A DNA stretch of 64,000 bases from Epiperipatus broadwayi (taxonomy: Eukaryota > Onychophora > Udeonychophora > Euonychophora > Peripatidae). Location of the stretch: assembly GCA_028023455.1 (NCBI GenBank), contig JAQFVV010012394.1:28473010-28537009 (forward strand). The letters are read 5' to 3'. Of the stretch, positions 44,385 to 56,292 are shown in pieces (the stretch's first letter is position 1; every line of letters begins with the position of its first letter). The notes beneath the pieces were generated by a model that was not told the DNA's origin, ran no database searches, and saw only the letters and a program-made list of their open reading frames with translations. A program made the position numbers and the translations under genes.

Positions 44385-45010
44385 ATATAGAATGTTATCA
44401 GACGTTCTCACTAATACCATTAAACAGTGATGTTAAAACTACAAGAATACTCTCGCCTCAGATATAAGATAGAGACTTTGAGAAAATAAGAATGACAGTC
44501 TTATTTTCGAACTCAAATGCAATTATATGGGACAATCTTAAGTAGTCTAGAAGTGTGAGGATGAATATATAAATTATTCAATTTAAATTCATTTATTTTA
44601 ATAATCTTATTATAATTTACTTTGTGCTAATATTAGATGATGTTAAATTTTGTAATAATCAATTTTACAAGCTCATTGTTTAGATTATAATTATATAGAA
44701 GGTAATTACCCATCCTCACTAATACTGTTAAACAGTGATGTTAAAACTGCAAGGATATTTTTACTCTAGCCATAAGATAGAGACTTTGAGAAAATAAGAA
44801 TAAGTTTTATTTTCTTGACATTTATGATTGGCTCATATAATTGCATTTGAGTTTGAAATAAATGGGCTATTCTTATTTTTCTCAAAGTCTCTATCTTGGG
44901 ACTGGGGCAAGAGTATCCTTACAGTTTTAACATCATTCACCTTTTAATGGTGCTAGTGAGAAGGAATAATTAACTTCTATATAGTTACAATCTAAACACT
45001 GCATTAGTAA
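44385..45010. repeat. three copies of one sequence, the last two forming a foldback
   Basis: A ~150-bp sequence with AACAGTGATGTTAAAACT and TAGAGACTTTGAGAAAATAA occurs at 44385-44535 and 44690-44840 (direct) and inverted at 44860-45005. The last pair has a spacer under 30 bp. The outer end TTTAGATTATAATTATATAG is mirrored near 44980. The first copy is the most diverged. Confidence 0.72.
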
Positions 45011-45289
45011 AATTTATTGGTTATTGAATGTTTATTATTTAAATTTAATTTTAAAATGTATTTGCATTAATGTGTTTAATGAATTCTTATTTATTATTTT
45101 TTAAATGCATCCATAGTTAAATATATATAAAAAAGGTAAATTATAATAAAATTGCATTACCTAGAAGTAGCTTAGTGCAAAGTGTGAAATACCTACCATG
45201 GTAACATTTTTATCTGAATAATTGAAGGATTTCCTATATTATTCACAACACAATGTAATTTTAGTTATTATTATCACCAAATTGTTTTT

Positions 45290-45670
45290 TTTCTATTATA
45301 TTTATGCTACCTAATGGACGTTTTACTAATCAGTAGATGCCAGATTGTAATATTTAATAATTTTCAACCAATTGCTTCCCTAAAGCAATATTCACAGATT
45401 AGTTACTTCCACCAATGAGGAGTTTTGGATATTGGAGCACTGCAACTGGATCTGTTGGATTTAATGCACTTTTTCTCTTAACATCCATATTCCATTTCTC
45501 GGTAGTACGATCAAGCCTTTAGCTCATATTACAAAAAAACAGACATGTTAATGTTTTTAATTTAAGCCTATATAAATCTGAAACCAGTTCATTGTCTACA
45601 TATTATGGTGTTCTTAATTTTTTAATAACTGTAGGTTTAGTTTAAAACCAATTATGCATTACATGGCATC
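45290..45670 (-). mobile_element. HHR family A, copy A4, decayed
   Basis: Minus-strand order of family A blocks is retained (AATAGGATTGGTTT-like end, CTGAACTGG.. near 45590, GATCAATAGATGCC-like near 45335). The ribozyme region (45400-45445) has lost the core. Confidence 0.55.
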
Positions 45671-46684
45671 AATTTACACAATACTAACTGGGTTGTGCAA
45701 GATTGTGACATACGATGTTTAATTAGTTGTAATTCGATAAGTATTTCAGTACATCAAAATTAAATAGAATGAGTGAGAAAGTCATAAGGGTTACAATAAT
45801 TTTTATAACTTACCTGGAAATTATTATTGGTGCCCAGAGCTTTTATTTGAGAGCTGAACTTATTCTATGTATCACAGGTAGGTATATCATTAAAGTTGCT
45901 AATGGTTGTTTATTTGTTTTACTTTTTTAACTGCATATCTATCAGTTCTTTTTTCTACAATTTGTTATTTATCACCATTCCCTCTTTATTACTTTTAAGT
46001 CAAATAATCTTAAGCAGGAGTTGATTCAAAGTTATGTTTCTCTTATTTGACATGCATTCTTTTGTAAGCTTTTCTCATCCATAATTAGTCATTTTTATAA
46101 ATAAATTTTGGCCTCTTCATGCAAATTCTGTAAATGATTTTTTTATATTTTGTAATAAGTCACCCCCCCCCCAATAATTCATAATATTATTTTAGCTCTT
46201 ACTATAATTATACTTCCTTTTTTAAATGCAAGTTATTAAGGATATAATATACTTAATGTCTGACATTTTGTGTATTTCTATATTCTTTACTTTTATCATA
46301 TTTCAATCTAAAATGAAATTTATATAATATTATTTTGTGTGTATGGTTGGAAATATCTTTTCTGCCCAAAGACAGATTGGGTCATTTGTTCACTGTTAAT
46401 GTAGTTTATCATCCTTGTAAATCAACTCGTAGCATATCAAGTGATAAATATAGACTTAAATATTAACTATATAAAAGTATACAAACATTTAATACCTTCT
46501 TTTACTTAAATTATCATTTTTTCAACTTTATTAATTTTTTTTTTTCAACTGAAATAAACATCTTTGATATGAGCTTTGTTGTAAAGTGCAACTACTTTTG
46601 AATATATATCTTAATAATAATGTTTTTATGTTAAAATATAAAAATAGTGCTATCTGTAAGTTACAAATTATTATAATAATAGAG
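45671..46684. other. no recognised feature; C11 run at 46161-46171
   Basis: AT-rich DNA; nothing else supported. Confidence 0.4.
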
Positions 46685-48118
46685 AGTAACGCTCAAAATA
46701 CTAAGAATCAACAGTCATAAAATAAAGAATCATTTATCATTAGCAAATTATTTTATTCTGTCTAATCTTATAGTCATTAGCCATTATATTACTAGGAAGT
46801 AACTGTCATAGTATGTAGGATCAACTATCATAATACTAGGAAGTAACTATCAATTTCTAGGGATGATATACTATGGATCAATTACTAAAAAGCAGTTATC
46901 CGAATTTCTAGGGATTGTCATAATATTAGGGATCAACATTGTAATACCAGATATCAGTTGTCATAATATTTGGGATGAACAGTCTCATAATACTAGGAAT
47001 CAACTTTCAATATTAGGAATCAACACTGTTATAATACTAGAGATCAACTGTGAATACTAGGAATCAACTGTCATAATACTAGGATCAACTATCATAATAC
47101 TAGGAAGTAACACAATTTCAAATGGTCAATATTACTATAATACTAGAGTTCGATGATCATCTGTCATAATAAATCAACATTGTCATAATATTAAGAATCA
47201 ACATTGGAATAATATTAGGTATCAACTAAGATTACTTAGGATCCATTGTCAGTATTATGGATCAATACTGACGTAATATTAGGGATAAACAGTCATAATG
47301 CTAACATTCAAATATCGTAATACTAGAGATCAACACTCGTAACAGTAGTGATAATCATAATACTAGGTAGCAACTCTCAAAAACTATCAACGCTATCACA
47401 ATACTAAGGATCAACATTTATAATACAGAACAATCAACTATCATAATACTAAGGCTCAACTATCATTAACAAATTCTTTTATTCTTCCTATTCTTATGGT
47501 AACGGATCAACTATCATAATACTACAAAACAGCTATAAGAGTTTCTAGAGATCAACACTTGTAATACTGGAAATCAATTGTTATAATATTTAGGGTGAAT
47601 ATAATATTAGGAGCCAACTATCAATACTAGAGATCAACTGTGAATAACTAGGAATCAACACTATCATTATACTAAGAATTGTCATAATACTAGAAATTAA
47701 CTTATAATATTAGGGACCAACTATTGTGATATTAGGAAGCAACTATCATAATATTAGAGATTAATTGCTTTAATACTAAGAAACAATATTTTTAATACTA
47801 GGAATTGGCAATCATCTTAACCAGAAATCAACTGTAATAATACTAGGGATCAATATTGTCATAATATGAAAATCAACAGTTATAGTACTAGGGATCAATT
47901 GTCATATTATTAGGGATCAACACTATTATAATATTAGAAGTCAGTACTGTTATTTGTAGGGATCAATCATTTCATAATATTAGGAATCAATATTATCATA
48001 ATATTAAGGATCAACTGTTATAATAATGGGGATCAACATTATCATAATAATATTGTCATAGTATTAAAGATCAGTAATTATGATATTAGGGATCAAGTTT
48101 TAATACTGGAGATCACTA
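46685..48118. repeat. degenerate minisatellite, ~20-24 bp unit, 1.4 kb
   Basis: About 60 imperfect units of the form GGATCAACTATCATAATACTA fill the stretch. Unit length and sequence drift (ATCAACATTGTCATAATATT, ATCAACACTGTTATAATACT), with occasional AGCAGTTAT or TTTCTAGGGAT variants. A non-repeat block (46737-46790, CAAATTATTTTATTCTGTCT) recurs at 47467-47500, so larger segments have duplicated too. The frame at 46863-47060 is a by-product. Confidence 0.88.
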
Positions 48119-50620
48119 AAATTTTGATTTTATTGAAAGGAATCATGAATAAGAAAAAGACTTGTTTTATTAATATCTTTTTATATAGATGTCATATTTA
48201 GTCATTTGGACTTATTTCTTATTCAATTATATGTTTAGTTTTCTTTATATTAATAATACTGCAGTTTGTAACAGGGAATATTTTAGTATAAGCAGGTCCT
48301 TTTAAAATTCCTATTGAGTGTTGAAAACATCATATTTTTCATTTCTCCACAATGTTGTAATTTTACTAAGATTGCAATATAATTTTTTTGGATATTAGTG
48401 AAAGGACTAATAAAATCAATAACTGGCCAACTTTAACAGGTTATTTTTTTTATGTAAGTTTTCTACCTTTCCCCATAAAATTTGAGTGATAGTGTAAATA
48501 TTGTTTATCTTATTTTATTATAAACCAAATAGCTAAAATAGATTATTTTGATTGATTTTTATTTTATTTTATCAAAAGTAAGTAAAACAGGAAAAGCTTT
48601 TTATTTCCTGTAAAATTTGATTTCAATACTTATCTGCAAGATTATATAGGAACTTAATTTTTAAACTGTTTCATCGAAAATAAAATTCCATTATTTTATA
48701 TTTGTATTTCCGTTTATATACAAAGTGTATATCTACTTAAAAAGCATATTAGCAATTAATTTAGAGGATTAATATTAACTATTATAAGATAAAGATAAGT
48801 AGAAAAATAGATTGATTTTTTCCCACATTTTAAATCATCTAATCTAAGTGGAGGCACTCTGGCTTGATACAGCTTGTGACCCTAAGGTACACATAATTTA
48901 TGATAATATGAGCTAATAACTTGTTCTATAAAATTTTTCTTTAAAAATAATTTCATTTTGGTATGCTTCATATTTATTACAATGTTTTATGATATTTTTT
49001 TTTTTTCGCTATGTGGTATGGTCTGTGATAAGTAATATTTACTAAGCCTGCTCCTCACATAAGATTGACTATGCCTGATTTAGGTACTAATCATGAAAGC
49101 TAATGTGGTTTGGTAGCTTTCCATGAATGTTGGTGTAGACATTTGGTGCTATAGATGTTGGACTAATAACAAATAAGCGGTTAAAAACCTTTTTTCTTAT
49201 GGTGAGAAATGGTATTTTGTTTAGAATGGAATTTTATATTATTTGAAGCTGATTTGGATGAACTATAATTCATATTTCATGAAGTCCCATGTTCTCAGAG
49301 GGGTGACAGTGAAAGATGTCCATTTATTATTCAAGAAATTGCCTTAGAGGTTCAGATGACTGAAGAGACATGAGATATGTATGATCAGCCTATATTCCTC
49401 ACATCAGTTTCTGATAATGTGGACTGTAAGTTGGACTATTATAATGTTGGAATATGATGATGGTTGTTTGAAGACTGAGTTTGCACTGTGAATTAAACTT
49501 GGTACATGAGTTGTTAACATAAGCTGCAATTTGTATTGGATTATTGCTTATTTTGCTTCTCTATCTGCATTATTACTTAAGATTATAATTGTGCATGTTA
49601 TTACTTTTCTACTGTTTCATCTGCTTAGAAACATTGTTTTTCATGAAATCCCATTACATTTTTTTAAAAAGTATTATATGCACGATTTCAAAACACCTGT
49701 AGGCTATTCTGAAGTCACCATAAATAATCAGAGGGAAATACTGAGCCTCATATTCAACAATTCCTGAATATTAAACAAATCAATACTTATTAGGTCTAAA
49801 TATGAATTGCAATAACTCAAATATAGATAAAATTTATGCAGAAGTTTATAATGCTTTCAGAATAGCTTATGCTTGTCTTGAAATTACATTAATATATAGA
49901 ATTCTTGCTCTGCATTGTGTTAGTAAGGCGAACGCTTATATGTGATCCAAGTTAAGGTACAGATGGGTTAATTCTATACCTTTTTGACTATTGCTAGTTT
50001 TATTAGTATAGCTCATGGAGATTTTTCAGTAACTTCCATATAAATTTCATTTACATTTGAGCTATTGCAATCTGTATTGACATTTATTTTTTGTGACAAA
50101 ATGTGAAAATTTTCAATTGGAGATTTTTTTTTGCAACATTGCTATGTGGATAGTGGCTTAATGTTAAATAAATAAAACTGATCCATAAAGGAAAGAAAAA
50201 AATAAATATATGGCTTTTAATGTATCTAAATGAAGGAAAAGATTGGTTAGGAAAATATATGAAACTAATTATATTAACTTTAATAAAGATAATTTTATGA
50301 ATATATACAGAACATCAATTAATTAAATTAATTAAAATGAATGCAAAATTATAAATCTTTATATAATGCATTTTTTGTACACAAAGCAAAATTTTATGTT
50401 GTATATATTTAGCTTTTATTATGTAAGTATTTTAACTATCATAATTTTATTATGGAGTTTGATCAATGCTATATTTAAATGATAAATGTTGGTATATAAT
50501 GCAAATTGAATATTTAAAATAACTTACAATTACATTGAGAAAGGCATAAAATATTTTCTGAAAAAATCTTTTGTGAGTTATTATAAATAAAAATTAAATA
50601 TTGTCAAATGCTGTACTAGT
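48119..50620. other. long stretch without recognised feature
   Basis: 48840-49500 is somewhat less AT-rich than its surroundings and could be unique or old repeat sequence; I see no frame with family pattern. A T12 run lies near 48990. Confidence 0.4.
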
Positions 50621-50624
50621 AATA

Positions 50625-51045
50625 ATAAATAAAATAAAAAATCATAAAACATTACAATACTAGGCAAAAAAACTAAACTTTACTAAAATTCTTCCACAAT
50701 CATGGTTTCATCTATTAACTAATAGACCTTTTCAAGTGAAATTTATCTAAACATATTACATTTATATACCAAACAAAATAGACTTCCCATCATTCATTTC
50801 AAAACTCAACTTCCTTTAACATCAAAGGATATCTTCGTGATCTTAGGGAAGTTAAGTTTTGAAATGAATGATGGAAAGGATATTGGTTGATATATATATG
50901 TGATATGTTTTGTTAAATTTCACTTGAAAAGGTCTATTAGTTAATAGATGAAATCATGGTTGTGGAAGAATTTTAGTAAAGTTTAGTTTTTTTTTGTTAG
51001 CATTGTAATGTTATATAAATTATTTTATTATGAATAAGTATATAG
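50625..51045. repeat. large foldback, arms ~190 bp
   Basis: Inner arms are well conserved: CTTTACTAAAATTCTTCCAC (50680) against its reverse (50965), and ATTCATTTCAAAACTCAACT (50790) against AAGTTTTGAAATGAATGATG (50852). The loop is about 30 bp (ATCAAAGGATATCTTCGTGATC). Outer parts are more diverged. No ribozyme core was found. Confidence 0.78.
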
Positions 51046-51644
51046 GATTATCGCTGTTATAGAATATTTTATATTATATATTTAAAATCGAAAATATGGT
51101 AATTTTTGAAAATGAGAAAACTAGAAAAGGTCAATGAGATTAAATCTCTGATCGTGATCGTTTTAGATGTTTTTAATTATGGTTTTGAGGAAAAACATGT
51201 TAAGTTTCTTTTTTTAGTTTTGGCCAATCAGTTTGAGGATTAACATTAAACTAGGTCATTTAGAAAACCAACAAGTTAAACATCGATAAAAATACAAAAT
51301 GATAAGTAATCCAATGATTTGTTACTTAGAAAGCCATATGATATTTGAGGATTGGAAGTGATAGCTGAGTTGTGATCCATGTACTTTTAGGTCTTGAGTC
51401 CACCATTCTATTCCTACACTGATTAATTCAGAGCAAATGGTGATGAAAAGAAAGTGAGCCAATTCTGGTCTGAATAATACATTTTTTTGTTTACTATGGG
51501 AAATGACAGTCTGTACTATTGCTAAAATGAGATTAGTTTAAAAATAAGTTTTTACCCCTATTTTATGATAATGCGGCTTATGCAATAACTGAAAAATAGA
51601 GTAAATAATAGCAGATCCTGTTATAAAATACTAAATACAAGATA
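51046..51644. other. no recognised feature; possible SINE-2 trace at 51360-51430
   Basis: ATAGCTGAGTTGTGATCCAT and AGGTCTTGAGTCCACCATTC resemble the SINE-2 head. The rest is AT-rich. Confidence 0.33.
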
Positions 51645-52305
51645 CTTACTTATAATTGTTAATAAAGAAGAAGGTATAAATTAATATTAAAGTTTATTGG
51701 CTTAACATTTTCGAGGATCCATGTCTCATATTCATAGCCTTCATAAAATATATAGTAAAATATATGCAAATATTCAAATAAGCTAGTATTACATAGCCTA
51801 TTTCTTCGAGATTTCGAAGTAAGTGTCTTTTCTATTAATAGTATGGATGTTTCCATTAATGTAAAATACCTCCTTTATTTTTCTTTTGTGATCATTTGAT
51901 TCTGAGCACAATATTATGGGATTGGCAGGTGTGAAGTTGTGTCCAGATTGTTTAGCATGCTCCAAAAATACAGAGGTTGGGTTGCTGTTCCTCTGAGCTC
52001 TGTTATACGTGTAAAGATGTTGAGCCAGTCTAGTGTTGATTGTAGCTTTCGATCACAAAAGAAAAATAAAGGAGGCATTTTACATTAATGGAAACATCCA
52101 TGCTATTAATAGGAAAGACACTTACCTCGAAATCTTGAAGAAATAGGCTATGTAATACTAGCTTATTTGAATATTTGCATATATTTTATTATACATTTTA
52201 TGAAGGCTATGAAAATGAGGCGTGGATCCTTGAAAACGTTAAGCCAATAAACTTTAATATTAATTTATATCTTCTTTATTAACAATTATAAATAAGTGTT
52301 TTTTG
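51645..52305 (-). mobile_element. Penelope-like element, 5'-truncated with inverted 5' end
   Basis: Arms of about 240 bp (51645-51888 and 52048-52300) are inverted copies with several substitutions; the 157-bp centre is single. The minus strand carries the end of the GIY-YIG endonuclease (51798-52047) and 3' UTR; the right arm is an inverted duplicate of the last part of that ORF and UTR. PLE insertions typically have such inverted partial copies at the 5' side. AAGCCAATAAAC in the 3' UTR might be the polyadenylation signal. Target duplication was not resolved. Confidence 0.78.
51798..52047 (-). pseudogene. C-terminal half of PLE GIY-YIG endonuclease
   Basis: The frame is open from 52047 to a stop at 51798: 'INTRLAQHLYTYNRAQ', 'SVFLEHAKQSGHNF', 'PIILCSESNDHKRKIKE', 'FYINGNIHTINRKDTYFEI'. 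This lines up block by block with the PLE fragment at 29230-29497 (AAQHM.TY.RA, FEHEKQAGHVF, KIVCSEAND.KRKIKEAYFI, INRCDT). The catalytic GIY-YIG start and the reverse transcriptase are missing, so this is a truncated copy. Openness of the frame suggests it is younger than the other one. Confidence 0.82.
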
Positions 52306-53032
52306 TTACATAATATTGAGAAGTAAAACTATATTGAATACAAGATATTAAATAAACAATTACAGATTAGAATTGTGTTGAGTTTAAACTTCACCAAGTT
52401 ATTGGTTAATTATGAAATTATCAATGAATAACCATTGTTTTGAATTAAAGAAGTTGTTCTTTTTGTTTTTTACTACTATTATATTTATATATCAGGAAAA
52501 CAACAAATTATGAAGACAATTTTGGATTATATTACTATTTACTATCTTATTTCGATTATAGAAATGATCAAAATAATGTTATGCACATAGCGAAAACAAA
52601 AAAATCGTAAAATAAAAATATTACTTTACCAGGATGTTTAACACTTTTCATTCTTTTTGCATTGCTAGTATTAAATAAATTTCTAAAAAGGTAATTTCTT
52701 TGTATTTTTTGGCAATGCTTTTTTTTAATTGGTTGATAGTTTTGATTATCTAATAGCCTTCTTCAGTACTATGTTTTCTATTTTACTGGGGAGCTCTGCT
52801 GCCTATGTCTAATCAATTTCCGGCATTCTTTTTTCTAAAGACAAAAAAAAAAAATGACATGCTGATCATAATTTTATTTTATTTTTATTGAATATATTTG
52901 TCATGGACATATATTTTATTCTTTTATTGATTATGCTAGAGCAAATTTACTGTTAAATAAATTGTTTTTTTACTACAGATGCCTTGTTTTTGTTTAAAAG
53001 TTTTATTTTACCCACACTTAATTATATCATAT
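52306..53032. other. no recognised feature
   Basis: AT-rich DNA; nothing supported. Confidence 0.4.
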
Positions 53033-53164
53033 ATATTAGAATCTTATAAACAAAGGCAAAACTCTCCATACAGTAGTGCCATCTTGTATGGAGAGTTTTG
53101 CCTTTGTTTACAACAATATGTGCCAGTATGAGATGGTGATCATGTGATATTAGAATCTTATAAA
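53033..53164 (+). mobile_element. foldback derivative of HHR family A, 18-bp target duplication
   Basis: ATATTAGAATCTTATAAA is perfectly repeated at 53033-53050 and 53147-53164. The 96-bp insert has arms CAAAGGCAAAACTCTCCATA.. and their reverse, a very short loop, then the unique tail ATATGTGCCAGTATGAGATG..GATCATGTG. It is the shortest clear family A copy with arms, and has no ribozyme. Confidence 0.85.
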
Positions 53165-53467
53165 AGATTTTCTATAAATGTTCAGAATAAAGTATCATTC
53201 GTTATTCGTTTATGAGAAGAAATTCAAGAACTATTTTTTCATTATTAAATAATTCCTTAACTGTTTCATAAAATGCAACTTTTTTTCTTTAACATATATT
53301 TAATTGCATCAGAGCAAGTTTATTGTTAAATAAATAATTATTAACATTTTTTCAGAATATTGTATTTTTTTTTTTGCTGCAAATGTTCATATTTGTAAAA
53401 AAGTATTTTTTTTTTTTTTTTAAATATGATTCCTGTTTTAGTTTCATATTAAAAATTTTATATTCAG
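53165..53467. other. no recognised feature
   Basis: AT-rich, with long T runs near 53366 and 53407. Confidence 0.4.
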
Positions 53468-53685
53468 GATTTTTAGTGAAACCACTAAACACCACATGAT
53501 CACCATTTCTTATGCTTGCACATAACTTATTAAAACAGGCAAAACTCTCCATACAGTAGTGCCACTCATTGAGTAGGCACTAGATGGGGATTATATGCTC
53601 AAGTCTTCTGGCATTTCATTGATTACTCTGGCTGGCACTGAGTGGCACTACTGTATGGAGAGTTTTGCCTGTTTTGATTTTTAGT
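53468..53685 (-). mobile_element. foldback derivative of HHR family A, 10-bp target duplication
   Basis: GATTTTTAGT occurs at 53468-53477 and 53676-53685. The 198-bp insert reads on the minus strand as a perfect 37-bp arm (AAAACAGGCAAAACTCTCCA...), the family A segment with ATCCCCATCTAGTGCCTACT reversed, the second arm, then the 3' tail ending GTGATCATGTGGTGTTTAGT. The perfect arms point to a recent insertion. Confidence 0.85.
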
Positions 53686-56164
53686 ATACTATGTCATTTG
53701 GTATAAATCATTTCACTTGTCTCTCCATACTACATTTTTATTCATTGATTGCATTGATTTTTTTTTGTTTTAGACATTACTTTAATCAAGCACTTGTAAT
53801 ATGTGTATATTTTAAAATTATAGATCTGTTATTAATACATATATTTGTAGATTTGTTAATACATATTGTATTGATTTTTATATCATTTGATTAAAATTTC
53901 GGTTAATTAGAAAATAAATTACTATGATATAGATAAAATAGTATTTATTGAAATATTTATCAAAAAGTTAAATGATTTGATGAGTGATCGCGTTGCTTAT
54001 GTAATACAATAAATTTCAGTTATGCACAAAGTTGAATTTTGCAAAATATATATATCTAAATATTCATTACAAAGTTAAATTAGGTAATGGAATTTATGAA
54101 CAATTAACTTCATGTATTGATTTTGATATATCAAATTTCATTCAGTTAAGTCTAACTATGCACAAATTTGAATTTGCATAGTTTAATTCAGATTTTGAGC
54201 CAGCGATGTGTAATAAATTAGAATAGAAAGTAATAGATGGCATGTGTATAAATGAATCTACATGCATGACAACCATTAAACCATAATGAAACACATAATA
54301 TACAGGGTTTCTTCTATATATATATATATATGTATATTTACATATTTATAAATAGTATTCACCAACGTACATTTCTATATATGTTAATTTTATATTTTAC
54401 AACTTTAAATTCATATTTTAAAATTATAATCAAATTAAAAATATAAATGTATTTGATTTCAGTGGTAGAATGCAGATTCAGTTTTCAAACATTTTACGGA
54501 CTCTAGAGGAATAAACCTTTTTTTTTTTTTTAAAAAAAAAAGATATATTTATATACTTAATTCAGATATATCAATAAGTTGGATCTTTATTTAAAAAAGG
54601 TCTCATCAAAAACTAGCTTTGTTTTCTGATGTTCTTTTCTTCCTTTCTATATATTTTTCTGTCACTCTTTCTGCTTTTATTTTGTTTCCAGTCATATAGA
54701 TACAGAACCTATTCATTGTGAATCTTATTGGTCAGCTCACTAACTATGGATAACACAAACTACATTTTTATTCTTAATTACATTTACAGTAATTCTGACC
54801 AGACTTGTTTTTTTAATGTATTTCACATTTGTTTGTTTTATTCATATTCATAATGAAGTGGTTTCTTTCTTCTTGTAATCGAAAGATGAATATACTATTG
54901 GTGAAGCTCACTGTAATCATTGCTTCATTATGCATATGAACAAATGTATACAAATTTGAATTACAAATACAATCTATATTATGTAAGGTCTGTAGCATTG
55001 AGAAAACAGCTATTAGAAACAATTTTAGCAGACTAAAGGATTCTTGGATGTGGTCATATGTTATGTAATGCAGACAGTGTTTATTCAAAGCTGGATTCAA
55101 GTTGAGTTTCACCCAAAAAACAATTTTATGTTTTAAAAACTATTTGATAGAGATCCTGCACTTCCTTCTCATAAACTTGGAAGATCCTAGATAGATCTAA
55201 ACATTTTTTTTAGGACAGTATATAGAGTAACTCAATCAGCTGAGGAATAGTGATAGTTGTAATAATAAAAACAGCAAGTTATAATGAAGAAAAAAATTGT
55301 AGAAGTTTTTTTCTGAATACGAGAATATTGATTATAGGAACTTAAGTCAAAGAATTCTTCAAGACCTAAACCTGAATGTGAGATAATACCAGCTGACAAA
55401 TTTTAAGTTAGATATGTTTTAATAGAATGCATTCTCTAGAGAAAGAAGTAATAGATAGCTATAATTTTTGTTTCTTGGAATGGCACATCATTAAATGAAC
55501 AGACTATATGGCTCTGGATCTGCCATGACATCTAATTTGATGTGTTCTATTCTTGGAATTCATAAATATATCAATAAAAGATTATTAATATTTTGCCAGG
55601 GCTAATCTTCCAATTTTAGATTGAGAAACTTTACAGAAAGGATACTTTTCTTGGTGGCTAGTATTATTATATAACTGCTGTTAAAAACTCACTTTTTTTA
55701 TATCCCTGTAGACCGATTGCATGTGTTGGTAGAAACAATCAAAAATGGCAAAAGTTGTTGAAAATGCAAGTGAATTTTTGTGAATTTTTAATAATCTGTT
55801 AATGAATTTTTGTACAACATAAGGATTGATTATCACAAACAATTTAGACCCCCCTCCCATCAAAAATATTTTATAAATGAATTTGGAGGCACTCATGCTC
55901 AAAAACAATGGTATGCAAAAAAAAGAGACATATAAGTATTGATTATGGAACTGAAACTAGATTAGTACTTTCCAAGCTTAAAATGATAGTTTTTGATTTT
56001 CTCTATGAGTCATGGGTGTGTTGGGAATTCTTGTTGTGGTCAATAGTAAAAAGAATGCAAACTGATTGTCTGCCAATGATAATATTTTTGATTAAATTAA
56101 ATAGAAATAATGGTTTTTATCACTTAAAGAATAATAATCAGAGTGTAAAATTTTATTAGCAATA
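53686..56164. other. long stretch without recognised feature
   Basis: Contains (AT)n at 54319, a T15A11 run at 54516-54541 and a C6TC3 motif at 55849. The 99-codon minus frame at 54813-55112 has no recognisable pattern. A weak SINE-2 head (TTTCAGTGGTAGAATGCAGA) lies at 54460. Confidence 0.35.
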
Positions 56165-56292
56165 TCAAGATTTTAGTCAAGCATTGGTGGTCAAGTGATC
56201 AGCACAGCCGCCTTACAAGCAGTTGTCCCGGGTTTGCGGGTTCGCTTCCTGGCCGATGCTTGGCACATGAAAAAAAAAATCCAAGATCTTAA
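56165..56292 (+). mobile_element. SINE-1, copy 8, with target duplication
   Basis: The head starts at 56181 (GCATTGGTGGTCAAGTGATC), box B is GCGGGTTCGCTTCCTGGCC, the shared end is TTGGCACATG and the A tail is at 56270-56279. CAAGATTTTAG before and CAAGATCTTAAG after are a degenerate target duplication. Confidence 0.82.

Noticed and set aside
46863-47060. Repetitive 65-codon frame
   Set aside because: It is simply the minisatellite read in one frame.
46685-48118. CRISPR-like array
   Set aside because: The repeats are degenerate and contiguous without unique spacers, and the DNA is eukaryotic.
54813-55112. 99-codon minus-strand frame
   Set aside because: No recognisable family pattern and no conserved neighbours.
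55908-56159. 83-codon plus-strand frame before SINE-1 copy 8
   Set aside because: No motif; ends at a SINE insertion boundary by chance.
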